Shown in pieces: positions 1 to 13,300 of a stretch of 64,000 nucleotides of DNA. The translations under genes were made by a program, and so were the position numbers. The stretch is from Exophiala sp. HKRS030 (taxonomy: Eukaryota; Ascomycota; Eurotiomycetes; Chaetothyriales; Herpotrichiellaceae), in the NCBI GenBank assembly GCA_023897205.1, contig JAHWDD010000004.1, positions 1,364,001 through 1,428,000 on the forward strand, given 5' to 3'. The notes beneath the pieces were generated by a model, which had not been told where the DNA came from, did not search any database, and saw only the letters and a list, made by a program, of their open reading frames with translations. The number at the start of each line of letters is the position of its first letter. Position 1 is the first letter of the stretch.

Positions 1-1717
1 GAACGTCTACACCGAACACTAGACCTGGCACACCCAGCAGCCAGCAGCCTACGCCAACCAGCGCGCCGGCGGATAACCAGCTGCAAGATGATAGCTCGAA
101 GCTGCGAACATTTTTGGGTTTATTGAGAAAGTGAGTCATTTGCATACGAGGAGAGATTATCTCGCTGGTAGACACAAAGTCGGGCTTTACAAGAACGATA
201 AAACTGACAAGTGGCGGTGGGCAGGTTTATCGGCGTCACAGATATCGCCAACGTCCGTTTCTCTTTGCCTTCACAATTGCTAGAACCTATACCGAATCTG
301 GGTAAGATATATTGTTGGAAGGTGAATAAAAGCATGGGATTGACGAGATGCAGAGTATTGGCACTATCTAGATCGACCTGAGACGTTCGCAAGGTAAGAA
401 TATGCTGGATTGTGCTCCGTACATTGTCATGCAAAAGAAGATAATCTGAGACGCACATCATGGCAGTATCGGCACGTCAGACAGCGATGTTGGCCGCATG
501 CTAGAAGTTCTGCGATTCTGGTTCACCAAAGATTTGGTTTGTGGATCTCATCCATGCTCATATGACTTTGCACTCATCCCTACCACAGAAATACGTCAAG
601 GGAAAGCCATGCAAACCATACAATTCCACGTTGGGGGAGTTTTTCAGGGTGAGTTGTGTCATTTGGGCCATATGCGTCCCAGGATCGTTCCCGAGAGCTG
701 TGGCTAACCTCATACATATCTCAGTGTCAATGGGAGGTGACAGAGCCAGCGCCATCAATATCTCAACCATCCAAAGCCCCACCACAACCACCGGCAGATC
801 CATCTGGTGAGACTAGTGACAAGCCGGTACGAATATCGTTCTTGACCGAGCAGACGTCCCATCATCCTCCCGTCTCAGCATATTGGTATGATTGCCCAGA
901 GAGAGGCATCTTCGCGCGAGGCTACGACCAGATTTCCGCCAAATTCACTGGCACATCCGTTCGTGTCGTCCCGGGCATGTATAACCGCGGCATCTTCATC
1001 ACTTTAGCCAACCGGGATAACGAAGAGTATCAGCTTATCCATCCAGCCGCTTCTTTGGGTGGCCTGCTTCGTGGATCACTGTATATTTCCGTGGCAGATA
1101 CTTGCTCTGTAACTTGCCCTAAAACGGGGCTCAAGTGTCTGCTGACATATGTTGAAGAGAGCTGGTTTGGTAAAGCGCAGAATCGCGTTCATGGCCTCAT
1201 CTTTCGCTACGACCCCAACGATGATAAGTATACTCGGGTCAAGGATGTGCCGGATAAGGACGTCCTTGTGAAGATTGAAGGATGCTGGCAAGAACAGATC
1301 ACTTACACAATCCCCAAGACTACAGCGGTCAAGGAAACCGCTGGCCTCGAACCTACATCAGATAAGCAGCTTCTGATTGACTTACAGCCATTGTTGCCGG
1401 TTCCCAAAGTCACGCCACCTTACGAGGAACAGCTTCCTCACGAATCGCGGTGGTTCTGGAAGGATGTCACAAACGCCATTCAAGAAAAGCGGTATTCTGA
1501 CGCCACTCGAATCAAGCAGGACTTGGAGCAAGCTCAACGCGACAAGGCAGCTAAGCGGAAAGAGCTGAACGTCGAGTTCAAGCCACGATTCTTTACTACT
1601 GTCACCGAGCCTAACGGCAAGCCTGAGCTCACTGAGTACGGCAAGGCTACGCTCGACAAGATGCACAAGCAGACGTATCAACTCGAACATATCCCTGAGC
1701 TAGGGGTGGACGAGTAG
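1..1717 (+). CDS. Oxysterol-binding protein (OSBP/ORP family), 3' part
   Basis: Partial gene; the 5' end lies outside the window. Exons by splice signals and frame: 1-130 (codons start at base 3), 225-301, 354-393, 467-536, 589-648, 725-1717, giving 455 visible residues and a TAG stop. The signature EQTSHHPP (bases 848-871; family consensus EQVSHHPP) identifies the OSBP-related lipid-transfer domain. Other family-like stretches are KLRTFLGLLRKFIGV in exons 1-2 and YNSTLGEFFR in exon 5. A Pro/Ser/Gln-rich linker precedes the domain. ORP proteins move sterols, PI4P or phosphatidylserine between membranes at contact sites. No PH or ankyrin domain can be judged because the N-terminus is missing. 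I cannot say which Osh paralogue this is. The family call is firm; the small exons rest on conserved protein continuity. Confidence 0.93.
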
Positions 1718-2045
1718 AACTCGATGCCGTTTGGATAGTCAGTCCAGTGTCAAAAGAAGGGGCACTTGATCACAAAGTGCTGATACCTGTACCTGGAATA
1801 GAGTCGCAATGGCATAACAGTCGAGACATGTCATGTTGGAAGCATAAGCTGAGGAGGAAATATACACCTTACGAAACAACCTGAATTCCTTCTGCATGTA
1901 TAGATGACAGGACGAGGAAGCACTGTCCAGGGTCGACAGTGGGAGTACTTCCCCGGCTTACTCGACCTTGTCCTTGATGTTTTTCCCCTCCCACGATAGC
2001 GTGGGATGGTTTGTTTTGTGGTGATAGATTTGGTCAGTGTCCACC

Positions 2046-5000
2046 TACGGAGTACAAAGCACGAGCTTTCAGCATTATTTTGTTTCTAACTTTCTCTGCC
2101 ATTGTATTATTACAACTCATCTTGGGACGATACATCGTGTTTCGAGACATTCCAATGCGACAAAATGAGGAATTGCTGGCCAGGATACACGGTAATGAAG
2201 CAGGACAGACTTTCGTGAAAGATAGCTCCTTATGACGAATCGAGGGTCTTTCGCGAAACTGATGAGATTCAGAGGTTTCGAGGTCTTGTTTCCTTGCCAA
2301 CGCGATACATTGAGACACTTGCGCCTGAGTGAACCAAAGAACAGGCTGTCTTAACAAGCGTCGGCAGTGATTCAGCTCGATCATTAATGGATGCGTCCTC
2401 GATATCACTTTGCTTGGGGGCTATGACTCGGCTGGGCTGCCTTACCTGACTTGCCTCCCCATATGCTTTCTAACGAAGACGAGAGATGGAGGTTGGGGCG
2501 TAGATCGAGGTGTGTGCGCCGCAGGTCTGCCTGCATAAGCCCTTCCTCTAAAGAGAGCGGCGTGTATGAGTTACGGCAACAGGTTCTTCGTCTTTTTCTT
2601 TGTACCTATTTCACCTTGAGATATACTCGCCGAGTTCCTGTTGGTGTGGGAAGGGGTCGACGTACGAGGCAGTATCCGGTACGAGTCTTGGTTAGGCAAT
2701 GCAAAACTCGAGCTTGGGACGGGTGTATTTTGAATTTTGATTTTGGTGGCCGTTGCCATCTGGATCTTTTCTCGGTTTGGCCCCGCTTCGATCGCATATG
2801 CCTGATGTTGTGGTGATCGCAGACGTTGGTCTCTTCTCTCTTGTCTTGTGTCAATATTATGAACAGGTAAGTTGGGTGTGGTGTAGATGAGCCAACACGG
2901 GCGTTGATCCTCTTCCTCCCGGAATCATGATGGATGGCATTTCTCGAGGATGTGTTTCTGAATGATCAAAAGTTCGGTCTTGCTGCTCCATTCAGTCACG
3001 GCTGACGACGTTCTTTGTGGATGACGGGACGACGACGATGACGATGATGATGATGATGATGCTGATGGCAAGATAGGTTAGCTTTGTTGCTGTCGTTAGG
3101 TGTATGCCATGAGGGCCTAGTTTTCATTTCCCCCTCTTCAGTTCACATCGGAAACTCGGAGGTTCTCTACGGAGTAAGTACAGTGTTGTGTGTGGGTTTG
3201 GGTATTCTTCTTCTTCGGCGACGTCGTCCAAGTCTGTATTGGGATGCCGCGTGTGCATTCGGGTAGAACTGTAGAAGAAGGTCCTGTTTGACTATACCGA
3301 ATGTGAAATCTTCGCCGTTCCTAGATGCGTAATGCAGGTGTAGTGTAAACAAGTAAACAGAGGGGCTGGATAGCGGGGTACGTCATCCTTACCTTCGATA
3401 GTACAATACATACGGAGTACAGGCGAGGCTGAATGTCCCGAAACATCCTCTAGGAGTTTTCAGTAGCGAGGGGCCAGCGTTATGCTATACTGATTATGTC
3501 AAGAAACCCGGGGGCGGAGATATAACCACGCATTCCTACCAAGTATGGAGGTTTTCCCTTTGGGGTTACAAGGGATCGATCCTGTTGTATGGGTCACGGG
3601 TTTGACTCTTTTGGGGTGGTCAGCCCGGTACAGGCGGTATCGATAAGCGGGCGACGGAGTGTGGCCAATCCTTTTTGTATAGAGTACTCCGTATGGAGTG
3701 TGGATATGATGATCGTGTACTCCGTATCAATATGTTGACCGTACGGCTGGTGAGACTCGGTCGAGATCCGAGTAAGGCTAGAGTGGACCGAACCGGATAT
3801 GCAGCACCGGTACGAAGTAGAAGGATGCGTACTTGTATAGACCAGCCTCTCGTGTCGGAGGAGTAGCTGGAGAAGGGTGTTTTCTCCGTAGACCGTAAGA
3901 ATATTCGCTTGTGAAACCCGCGTGGGCGGGCTGGCTTCCTTTAAGCTATACTCCGTAATAAATCGTCAAGGAGATGGTCTGGTTCGGAGATGGCCTTAGT
4001 CAGGCTAGCATGGCCGATGTATGTACCTCGTATACCGACCGAAGTGTGTATGGATATTGTAGATCTGGTAGCCGGGTTGTCTACCGTTGTTGGCGAGATC
4101 CGAGGAAACGTAACGCCCACCTGAATGGAGGACTTTCCCCTTTGGAGACCTCTCCCGAGTATGAGGTGCATATGTACGGAGTACGTACTGAGCCCAACTT
4201 CTTTTGGGTGCACATTACTGCGTACTGTCGTTTAAAAAAGGTGCTCCGGATTAGCCTACGATGCAAGTACGGAGTACAAGTCTCGTTAAAGAATTATAAA
4301 CCAAGGCCCATCGGCACCGTGATGCGAGGTCGGACCGACTTATCCTCGTAAGAAAATGATCGCCAAACATGCATCGCTTCAACAGGGTCTTGTGTTGACA
4401 CACCGTTTCTCACTCACACACAGACTTGTTCTTCGTACATACCGTAGAATGACGGGCGCAAATGGTGAACTTCGCGGTGCATGTCAATTTTGGTATAGCA
4501 TGCGCACTGAAACCCACCAAGGAATATAATCAGAAGGATCAATTAATCCGTCGAGAGTGTTGCGTGAGATGTGAAACCTGCGTCAAAGGCGTCTCGATGG
4601 CTGGCCTTCCCGCTCGAACGTGTGTTAGTTTCATCATTCAGGCAGCCCAAAGAGCCTGGACGCATCAAGCGAAAGTGTCTGGTTGTGAAGTATCCGTACA
4701 CCGTACGGAGTACAGTCTTCCTCATACGGAGTGCCGAGGACCTCTCGGCGCCGTTGTTGAATTCCCACTCCGTTCTCCGTACTTCAGGACTGGCATCTCG
4801 TGACGAATGTTCCGTGCCCCGTTGGATCAAGTTTTGACGCACACCAAATGTACCGCCCCCTAAAAGGCATAGATCTTTTTTTTTTGAACAGGAGATGAGC
4901 TGTACTGATTTTGGTAATAGGGGTAATTGCACAATTGGTTGAGGATGCCACGGGGTCCATAAGTCTCCAGAACGCTTTCCGTCCGGACCACATGGTCTGT

Positions 5001-6757
5001 GGAAGATTTCATCAACACGGGCTGTTAGGGCGGGTTCGAAGTGGGCTTCAAAGCAGGGGGTCAGGATGGATGCAATGAAAATCCTTTGTCGAACGTCTGA
5101 AACAGTCGCGGGAAGCCGGCTTAGGTCGGCACCCTGAAACAATATATGAAGATTCAGGTGTTTGTGGGATGGTATTGGCTGGCACCACCACTTTTCATCA
5201 CCCATCCTAGCGTTGCTGGGAATGACGAAACCGGTGACAGGGATCCTAGTCTGCTCTGCTCGGGGAAACTTGTAGTTTCGCCACGCATCACCGCAGGAAG
5301 ATGCTGTAAATACTGCAGTGGACGATCCCTGAGATGCTGCAGGAGTAAGGAGTTGGGCAGTGACAACGTGTACAATTCATCATGCACGACCCGCAGGACT
5401 GGGCTGGCCCAGCAACTGGTTGCTTTCTTTGGAGGACAAAGTAATTAATTCCTTTTGTTCTACTCCGTACTCCATGGTCCGTTGTCTGAGAATGGTGTCG
5501 GAGAAAACCACGATGAGATGAAACAGGCAGTTTGTTGTTGTCGGGTCACAGATGTTATTACCTCAGTCTAGACCATGCTTCGTTTCGTCTATTCCCGTAC
5601 ATTTTTTACGGAGTAGAAACACAATAAAGATTAACCGAGAATACTGCGATAGAACCCGGTCAAGTGCCGTTTAGTGGGAGAGCGCTGTCGGCAAGAAAGC
5701 ACAAATGATCATGGCCATTTACGCTTTTGCGCATGGAGCATGGGAGATTATGGGACGGACAATTCGAACTAGGTACTCCTTATTCACCGGTACTCGCACC
5801 AGCAACCCGCGTCGAAGTTTTGTCAGGAAACAGGAGCATGAAGTGTCCGGCGGGTACAATCTGCGCTGTTTCCGTGTTGAAGACATGGTGATCAGGGTGA
5901 TTATACAATTGCCACAGGGTTCAGCCACTTTATGAGGCCCCCATTCCCTCCATGATTTATAATATATGTACCGAGTACGAGACCAAGCCACTGATTACAT
6001 ACATGTGGCAAGTACGAGTACCACGAAAGTACAGACCGTAATCCTTCTCTTCGTATCCAGGTGGCTGACAGAAGCGAAAGGAGTGGGAAACGGGACACGA
6101 GAGCCACACGAGAGAAATCTGAGTGATCTGCGCAACTGACCAGGGTGAGGCACGAAAGGAGTTTAGAAGGATCCATCCAACATGCGTAGTCGACATTTAC
6201 GAGGGGAGCCACCGCGCCAATACCGCGTGGATGTGGACGTGCTCGTCAAGTACCTGCATGATTTGCATCCCACTGGTCAAGCCGTGCAACTCCCGTCTGG
6301 TGGATGTGAAATCTCCCGGAAGGATTCTGGTGCTTCTTGAACGATCAGGAGTTTGATGACACAAAACAAAAGACCCATGTGCTCGTTCTGTGTTGGCTTT
6401 ACGTTCAGAAGACGATGCTCACGCATCGGAGCTGTCGCAATCTCAAAACTGGTCCCGGTGGCTGAAGCAGGTTCGTACGCGACCAATCGCTCATGGTACT
6501 ATTTCAGTCATGGGGTGATGCAGCCCAAGATCCATTCAGAAGCCTGCATATCACTTCTTTCGGAGGAGCTCGTCTTGGAGATTTGGCCGTGGTTTGTATG
6601 ACAAGATGACTAGTCGGAGGCGTCATCGGTACGACAGATCATCGGACAGCCGGGAACGAGTATGCGACCGAGCTTCTGGGACGGGTGTCTTGCACAAAAC
6701 AATGGGCAATGGACCGAAGCTATTGTAATTGTCATGGTTGGACGTTGATACTCCGTA
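2046..6757. repeat. Dispersed TACGGAGTA / TACTCCGTA 9-mer cluster
   Basis: Exact copies start at 2046, 3168, 3411, 3685, 3718, 3949, 4175, 4268, 4704, 5461, 5607 and 6749, in both orientations. Five more lie outside this block, at 11361, 11784, 12755, 15894 and 37492. All 17 are outside coding exons. Several extend to GTACGGAGTAC. One-mismatch relatives (for example 4723, 11763, 12061, 12627) also occur. Random expectation for both strands in 64 kb is about 0.5. Function is unknown. Confidence 0.85.
3026..3066. repeat. GAC/GAT trinucleotide microsatellite
   Basis: Run of GAC units grading into GAT units (about 40 bp) in non-coding sequence. Confidence 0.85.
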
Positions 6758-8052
6758 AAGGACGGTCGATCGATGAGCATACGTAGCACCGAGATGCTTA
6801 GTGCTCAGGTAAGGCAGAATCTGCTTTTAACAATACTTAGCGCAACGGTTTGGGTTAGTCTGAGGCGGGCCTGGTGTGTTATCGTGGCGCTGCTGGTTGG
6901 CTACTGTTTCAAGCTTGTCCTCTCTAGGTCTAATCGTATTCCTCAAATAGCAGCGCCAAGCCCCTCTAAGCGGCCTGCGCCGCATTTCGCCATACTGTAC
7001 GGTGGATGGTTTGCTATTCAGAGCCAAACAGGGCCTTAGGACCCAATCACTGGTGGTGGCCTCAGGTACCTCCCCCCATCCATGTCATCTTCTGTGCACC
7101 ATCATCAACATCTGACGGCCATCTCACGAATTGCTGCATGCGTCTTGAGCTAAATCGGCGAGGATGGCGGAATTCTCAGCCTCCCACTGGCGGATGACCG
7201 TGGTACTAGCCACATAGTGGCCGGCGTGCCGTTTACGATCCACCCCTTCGGTCCCTTCCCTTCCATTTTGGAAACGACTCACGACACTTTTCTTTCTTCT
7301 CGACGAGCTAGTTCGGTCGTGCTTTTTCTCGCTCGCAAAAGAAGATTGACCATCCTCATGGTGGAAATGGGCCCCCCTGGTCCTCTCGAAGACAACCAAC
7401 TCCCTAGCCTTGTCAGTATTCCCAATCCACTCACACGCTCCCCCGGTCGCTCCAATCATGAGACGATCGTCCCTTGATCAGAACGGTCCATATTTACACA
7501 CCGAGCCGGCCTACGCTTGACCCAGAAGCCTCACGTCCTCTACACAGCCGCTCGGTGTTGATTGGCCGGGACCACCCTATACCTCGCGCTGCCTCTTCGC
7601 TCCTCCACGTTCAAGCTCACTAATTTCACCCTGGCTCCTGCGTGTTATTCAATTCCATGAACTGCCACTCCAACATCATACGGGCACCCATTACCCATCG
7701 CCCGTGGACAAGAATAACTCGTCGTTGTACACTTGTCGTTGCCCCGCCACGTGCCTAGGGCCTCCCTCCCCATTTCCAGCGTACTCAGCCCTGCCCAATA
7801 GGTTGCGGATGATTCTCTAGTCTCCTACCTCCCATCTTTCCACCATCAAATCGTCATTTCTTTCATCACACTTCTCTTTTCATACCCATGCTGTGGTCTC
7901 CATTTGCTCAAACAAGCTTAATCTTTTGCTTGAGGCTCAGTAAGGGGCGGAGACTTCCAAGCATTACTTCGACTCCACCCTGAAACAGTCGGCGCAGAGC
8001 TCTGGGCTCTTCGTATACTCTATATCTTCTATACCATACCCTCAATCCCGCC

Positions 8053-10945
8053 ATGGCCCCAAAGAACCGTTCCCATACACCTCGACTTTCCGGTCCAGCT
8101 GAACCAACTTCGCCAATCCTTTCTCAGCATTCCACCACTACATTCCTTTCAGATCCTTCCAACCATCATCGTCACAGTCGTCGTGGCTCTCGGGACAGCC
8201 TTCGCAACATATCTTCAGCTCAGTTGCCTACTCCCGACACGCTTGCCTCGACGCGGTCGCCTATAGCACCCGACTCCCCCCATTCTACTCTCGAAAGTTC
8301 TAACTCTCGTCGTGAAAGTGTTTCGACCATGAGGACTTCGTCGATTTCCCTCGACGGGCCTCCTGCCTGCACGCCCACAGGCCGTGTCAGCAAGGCGAAG
8401 AAGGGCAAGAGAGTCCATGCTTGTGAATTCCCTGGATGTGGAAAGGTAAGTCTGACTCGAACAGCAAACCCCCAATTCAAGGCCAACCACTTGATCTTTA
8501 GGAGGACCTGGCTGACGATCAAGTAGGTCTTCACAAGAGCAGAGCACAGAAGGTGAGTCCAGATTGGACAGCTCGTATGGGGGCGATGCCCTTACTCACA
8601 TTTCGACAGGCGGCATGAACTCAATCATAACCCTGAGGCGTTGTTTCCTTGCACTCGTCCTGGGTGCAGGAAAGCATTTCATCGTCTTGACCTTCTGCAA
8701 CGACATCAAGAGAGACAGTGAGTATTTTTCATATACCTCTTGAAGCGTTTTTGGTTCGTACATCTAACCATATGACAGTGATCTCGAAAACTCTGCTCCC
8801 TCTCCAGGGCAAATGAGCCAGACACCGCAGATGTCAGTGTCCTCAGAACCGCCTTCTTCAGTCATGCCTGCCGCAGTTATGAGCAGTCCTCAAGCTGGCA
8901 GAAGTGCTCCGAGAACCTCTGCCGGCGCATTGTCGATTGGATCCCTTGTTCACCCCCAAACAGACTATCGCTACGGCATGGGAACGCCAGCATTCAATGG
9001 ATTTGCCCGGCAACCCATGCAATTTATTCCCGGTTTCAATTCTTCTGATGATTCTTTGTTCTATACCCCCGAGAGCAGCCAGTCTCCTGTTTCAGATTAT
9101 TATGGGCGATATGCTCACCGCCAAAGCATCTCTTCCTCTTCTTCAGTTGCTGCCTTTGAGCCGAACGGAACCTCTCCTTTGATCGGTGGAACCATTCCAG
9201 GTCCATGGGCTCCTTCTTCCGCCCCTCCTAGCATTTTGCCATCAAACATGCTCGATGATGGCGCATACCTTCCCGTTAGTTCCCCTTTTCTTTGGGTTGA
9301 TGCGTATACTGAAGCTGATCAGTCTCCTGCAGACTCTTCCCTACCGATACCCCTCTCCGACCTGGATGGCTACGAATGGTCTGTCATTCGAGGAGAACTA
9401 TCAAATTCCTCTGGACTTTTATCAGGAGATTCCCCAACCGGTGTATCCGACACTATAAGGTGGCATTGTCTTGACCACTATTGGCAATACTTTCACCCTC
9501 ATTTCCCGATTGTCCACCGGCCCACGTTCCTACCTACAAAGCCAAGCCCGCTTCTTGCAAGTGCCATGTCAGCAATTGGATCACAATATGATGATCGACC
9601 GGACGCAAAGCAATATTCCTTGACGCTGTTGGAGATTGCGACAAAGCTGCTGAGAAGGCGGGACAGCATTACGAGTCGATCACGATTGGCGGACCTACAG
9701 ACCGTTTTCTTGCTTGAAGTCTTGAGCAAGTATTGCTCCAGGAGAGTGGAAGTAGAGATGTCGGCTCGATTCCGGTCTCTCTTTGCCAGTCTCGATCAAG
9801 CGCGTCGAACATTGGCCACGGATCCTCTAGCAGTCTTCAGAACTCTCCGGAAAGATAGGACTTCGGAAGATATTTCGCGAGCTCACAAGTTTTGGCTCGA
9901 TCATGAGACACGGAGACGGATTCTCCAAGCGTCGACCGTACTGGATCATCAACAGGTGACCTTGTTCGAACAACCGCCGACGATTGTTCAACACGGGCGA
10001 CCCAGGAGGACCACAAGCCCGAGTCTACGGTGCAACATTCCTCTGCCTTGCTCCGAAGAACTTTGGGAAACCAGTCCCATCGAGAATTGGGTCCAGATGG
10101 CCGCGAACACGGACGCATTCAAGCCACGGTCGCATCGGCAAGACTCGAGTATCACATCAACCCCCGACTATTTTCAGAGCCTGGTCAGTATGGTAGCCTG
10201 CCAAGGGTTGCCTGACCAGGCACCAACTCGGCAGGAGCGACTAGGAGACGCAGCGGCCTATATGGCTTTCAACCGGCATGCCTTGGAGATGGCCCGGAAT
10301 ACGCCTATCAGGCAGTTGCTCGTGACCAGTGGCGAGTCCTGGATCTTGGGGAAGAAGTTGGAAAACGAGGCCGAGTTCCAGGACGCCAAACGCGTCCTGA
10401 GGGCCTGGGCCGATTCCAACTTCCAAAGTCGGATTGCCATGTGGCATGCCACCCAGCTGATTCGCAGCCGTGTCAAGTTTTCATATTCCGAACCTACGAG
10501 GACCGAACTGGTGGTCACGTTCCAGGAAACCCATATGCTCCAAGAGCCGTGGGTCTTGTACCTTGCGGCGCTCGTTTGTTGGGCTTACGGCCTTTCGGCA
10601 TCGGCGGCAGCCTTGGATGGCAACGGACAAGGTTCGGGCGCCGGCTCAACAGCCAGCGATCCACATTCCAACCCATCTCGAACGCCGAGTTCGTCTTCGG
10701 CACATCCGGCGCTCCTCGACTCTCACGAAGCTGCGTATTCGATGAGAGAGTATCTCAAGGCCACCGACGTCGACAAGGTGGACGGCATTCTCGGCGTCGA
10801 CCCAGATATGTTTGGTCGGACACATGGTCTCCTCGAAGTCATTCGACTGAACAAGATTGGTTCACTTCTAGGAGGACTCATGAACGAAGCTGAAAGGGTT
10901 CTTTATCGACTTGTAGAGGGAAGGAGTCGTTTGTCACATTTTTAG
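8053..10945 (+). CDS. C2H2 zinc-finger transcription factor with Fungal_trans domain
   Basis: Four exons: 8053-8445, 8527-8552, 8610-8717, 8779-10945 (2694 nt, 897 aa). The introns split the zinc fingers. Spliced, they give two consecutive C2H2 fingers: C124-x4-C129-x12-H142-x3-H146 and C154-x4-C159-x12-H172-x3-H176. A Ser/Thr/Pro-rich N-terminus precedes them. From about residue 400 the protein resembles the fungal-specific transcription-factor domain, including a YWQYFHPHFPIVHRPTF stretch. This two-finger plus Fungal_trans layout is known from Klf1-like regulators of Pezizomycotina and fission yeast. The start is the first ATG of the long frame and follows a pyrimidine-rich leader. Expected to be a nuclear DNA-binding protein; its targets are unknown. 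The last exon is uninterrupted, so hidden in-frame introns cannot be ruled out. Confidence 0.9.
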
Positions 10946-13300
10946 AGCAAGTAAAAGCGGGAGAGATGTGTGTGTTTTTTTGGGGGTTTCTGATTCCAGC
11001 ATTTTTCTTTCCCTGAGATTGGGCTTTCTTGGGTTGGGGGGAACCATTCTGTCACGACCATGATGACCACGTTTATGACGACTACGAAAAGATTTGTTGT
11101 TTGATAGGTTTTTGTTTTTTTGTTTTTGACTTTCTGATCGTTTGGTTTATCTTGTGGACTTTAGGATACCAGCAGAGGTGTTTTGATACCATGGCTACCA
11201 CTGTACAGAGAACCTCAGCGTATGGCGTGTTGGGCTTTTTGTTTTCAAATCGAATCCGGAAAGACCTTGAAAGATGTTGTTTGTTTTTCTTGGGAAAGCG
11301 AGCCCTGGTTCAATGGGCATTTTGATCCCCCGGGCGAAAAATTCATGAACATAGTCACACTACGGAGTATTCTCTCTGGTGGGAGAATCGATCCTTCCCT
11401 TTGGGACAATTTTACTTCGATGATACGAGGGAAAGTTACTTATTTCGCAAGTTGTTTCAAGAAACAAGTCTGCGGAGGAGTATCGAAAGTCCTGATTCAT
11501 TTCGTGTTGACCTTCCTCCATACTCTTGATGCTCCTTGCACCAAGGTTGGTTTTTTTTGTAAAATTACTAGACTTTCTAGGTAATAACGGAGTAATCGTA
11601 ACGGAAATACCAGTGATGGTAAGCCGCCCTCCCAAAAAGAGAGAGAAAACCCACCGAACGAAACGAAACCAACAAGTCGAACGGGGTTGGGGGGGGGACA
11701 GGGGTTAGGGATGTGAATGCCTCAATGAAGTATTTGTGGGATGTTGGTTTTGGTTAGTTCAATACGGAGTGACTCTTTCGTGGTACGGAGTAAGGTACTT
11801 CTCCGTACAGTAAGTGATACCTCGTACTATGTTGTTTCGTAAACAACGAGTGGGGTTACGAGCTTCGAGTTTCACGAAACGAGGTACCGAGTACGGACAA
11901 GGTCGAGGATGACTCCCGTACTTGGTTTGTATAGTAAGTGCTATATTTGGCTACCAATGGGGGTAGATAGCTAAGGAGGTAGATAAATGAATTGCTTTTT
12001 TTGCTTTTGCTTGCAATCTTGTAACAACAACAACAAATGGCATATCCCCGTTCGCCGCACTCCGTACAAAAGTGTGTCTCTACGAGAAAGGTTCGGTTCC
12101 AGTAGGATGAATTATCTCTCCGAGAAACAAGCGCCTCTACTCAAAATGAACGAGGTGAACGAGATTCATTGCGGATAAACGAGCGAAAAAAATGCAACCT
12201 GTACAGTACAATGATTGCGACTCCATTATAACAGAGTTCAAGCCACTTACATTTCGATTTGACCTAGTTCAACACAATTGTTGGAAAAAAAAGGATGATG
12301 GGACGCCTGAAGAAAAGAAAGAATCAAGAAGGACACCTTCCAAACACGGATTACTGTATTATAGTACGGAGCAGTACACCACACAAAACGAAGAGATTCT
12401 CCCTTCCCCCCCCTCCCCCCTCCCCCTTGCAGATCATTTCCACGAGCCGCTCAAGTCCAAAAGGAAAAACAAAAATTATGCAAACTTGCAAAGCTACCTT
12501 GAAAACACAAAGGTAGGTTTTGGCGAAGCTCCTCCAGGTACTCCCCCCTATCCTGTACAAGTTGGCCAGAAAACAGGGGGGGATGGGGGGAGGGGGGAGT
12601 GGTCCCATTCGTTCCCTAGTGATCAACTCCGTACAGTACTCTGTAGTGGGCCTCAAAGTTCGGAGCAACTTCGAAATGCCCCTAAACGATTTTGGGTAGT
12701 AGGGCATCATTGAACGATTGGATTGATTTGGGGACCACATTTACTGTACAGTATGTACGGAGTAACTTTTTTTGGGAAGGTTTCTCGCTACCTTGTACTG
12801 TACAAGTAGGTGTTTGCGTGCATCAGGGGGGTGGATTCTTCGTTTGGGTCCGAGCAGGTGCGTGCACTTACGAGTCATGTTGTCCCCTTCAACAGAGACA
12901 GACAGAGAGACAGAGAGAGAGAGAGAGAAAAACCCAAGGCCGGTTCAAAAGCCGTTACGAGTAGCCCTTTTTTTCCCGGCCTTCTTCTACAGACTACAGA
13001 GTAGACATTTCAGTATGTTCTGAAAAAAAAGAAAGATAAATGTACTGTGGGGACATTCACGACTCCGGGGTGAGACCGATCAACCTTCTCCGGATATTTC
13101 ACACTTTTGTTGTTGATCCTCTACGTGTTGTTATGTTCTGGGATGGGAAATGTTGTTCAAGTCTGAAAGAATAAACACAGTTTGAAGACTTCATCTACTC
13201 AGAGGACGCTTTTTCATGACTGCGAAATAACACCTGCCTCATCAATACCCATAACACCCTTTGCTTCGATGATCTTGCATGAAATCAATCCAAACTCTTG
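10946..13300. other. Intergenic region with short palindromes and repeats
   Basis: No convincing gene. Contains three exact TACGGAGTA copies (11361, 11784, 12755), a cluster of GTACTGTAC-type palindromes at 12.2-12.8 kb, poly-C/poly-G runs near 12.4 and 12.58 kb, and a GA-rich microsatellite. It separates the 3' end of the C2H2 gene from the 3' end of the minus-strand gene at 13301, so it is a tail-to-tail spacer. Confidence 0.6.
12893..12928. repeat. GA-rich microsatellite
   Basis: Interrupted (GACA)/(GA) repeat of about 35 bp in non-coding sequence. Confidence 0.85.

Larger units (their letters stand above)
1718..8052. other. Long gene-poor spacer (6.3 kb)
   Basis: No coding frame here is supported by family resemblance or a plausible splice structure; open frames are short and scattered on both strands. 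The stretch begins with the 3' flank of the OSBP gene and ends with the pyrimidine-rich leader of the C2H2 regulator (from about 7.6 kb). It holds 12 of the 17 exact TACGGAGTA/TACTCCGTA copies in the window and a GAT/GAC-type microsatellite near 3.03 kb. An unrecognised lineage-specific gene or non-coding RNA cannot be excluded. Confidence 0.6.

Noticed and set aside
2011..2408. Short hydrophobic open frames on both strands
   Set aside because: No start context, splice structure or recognisable family; located in the long repeat-bearing spacer.
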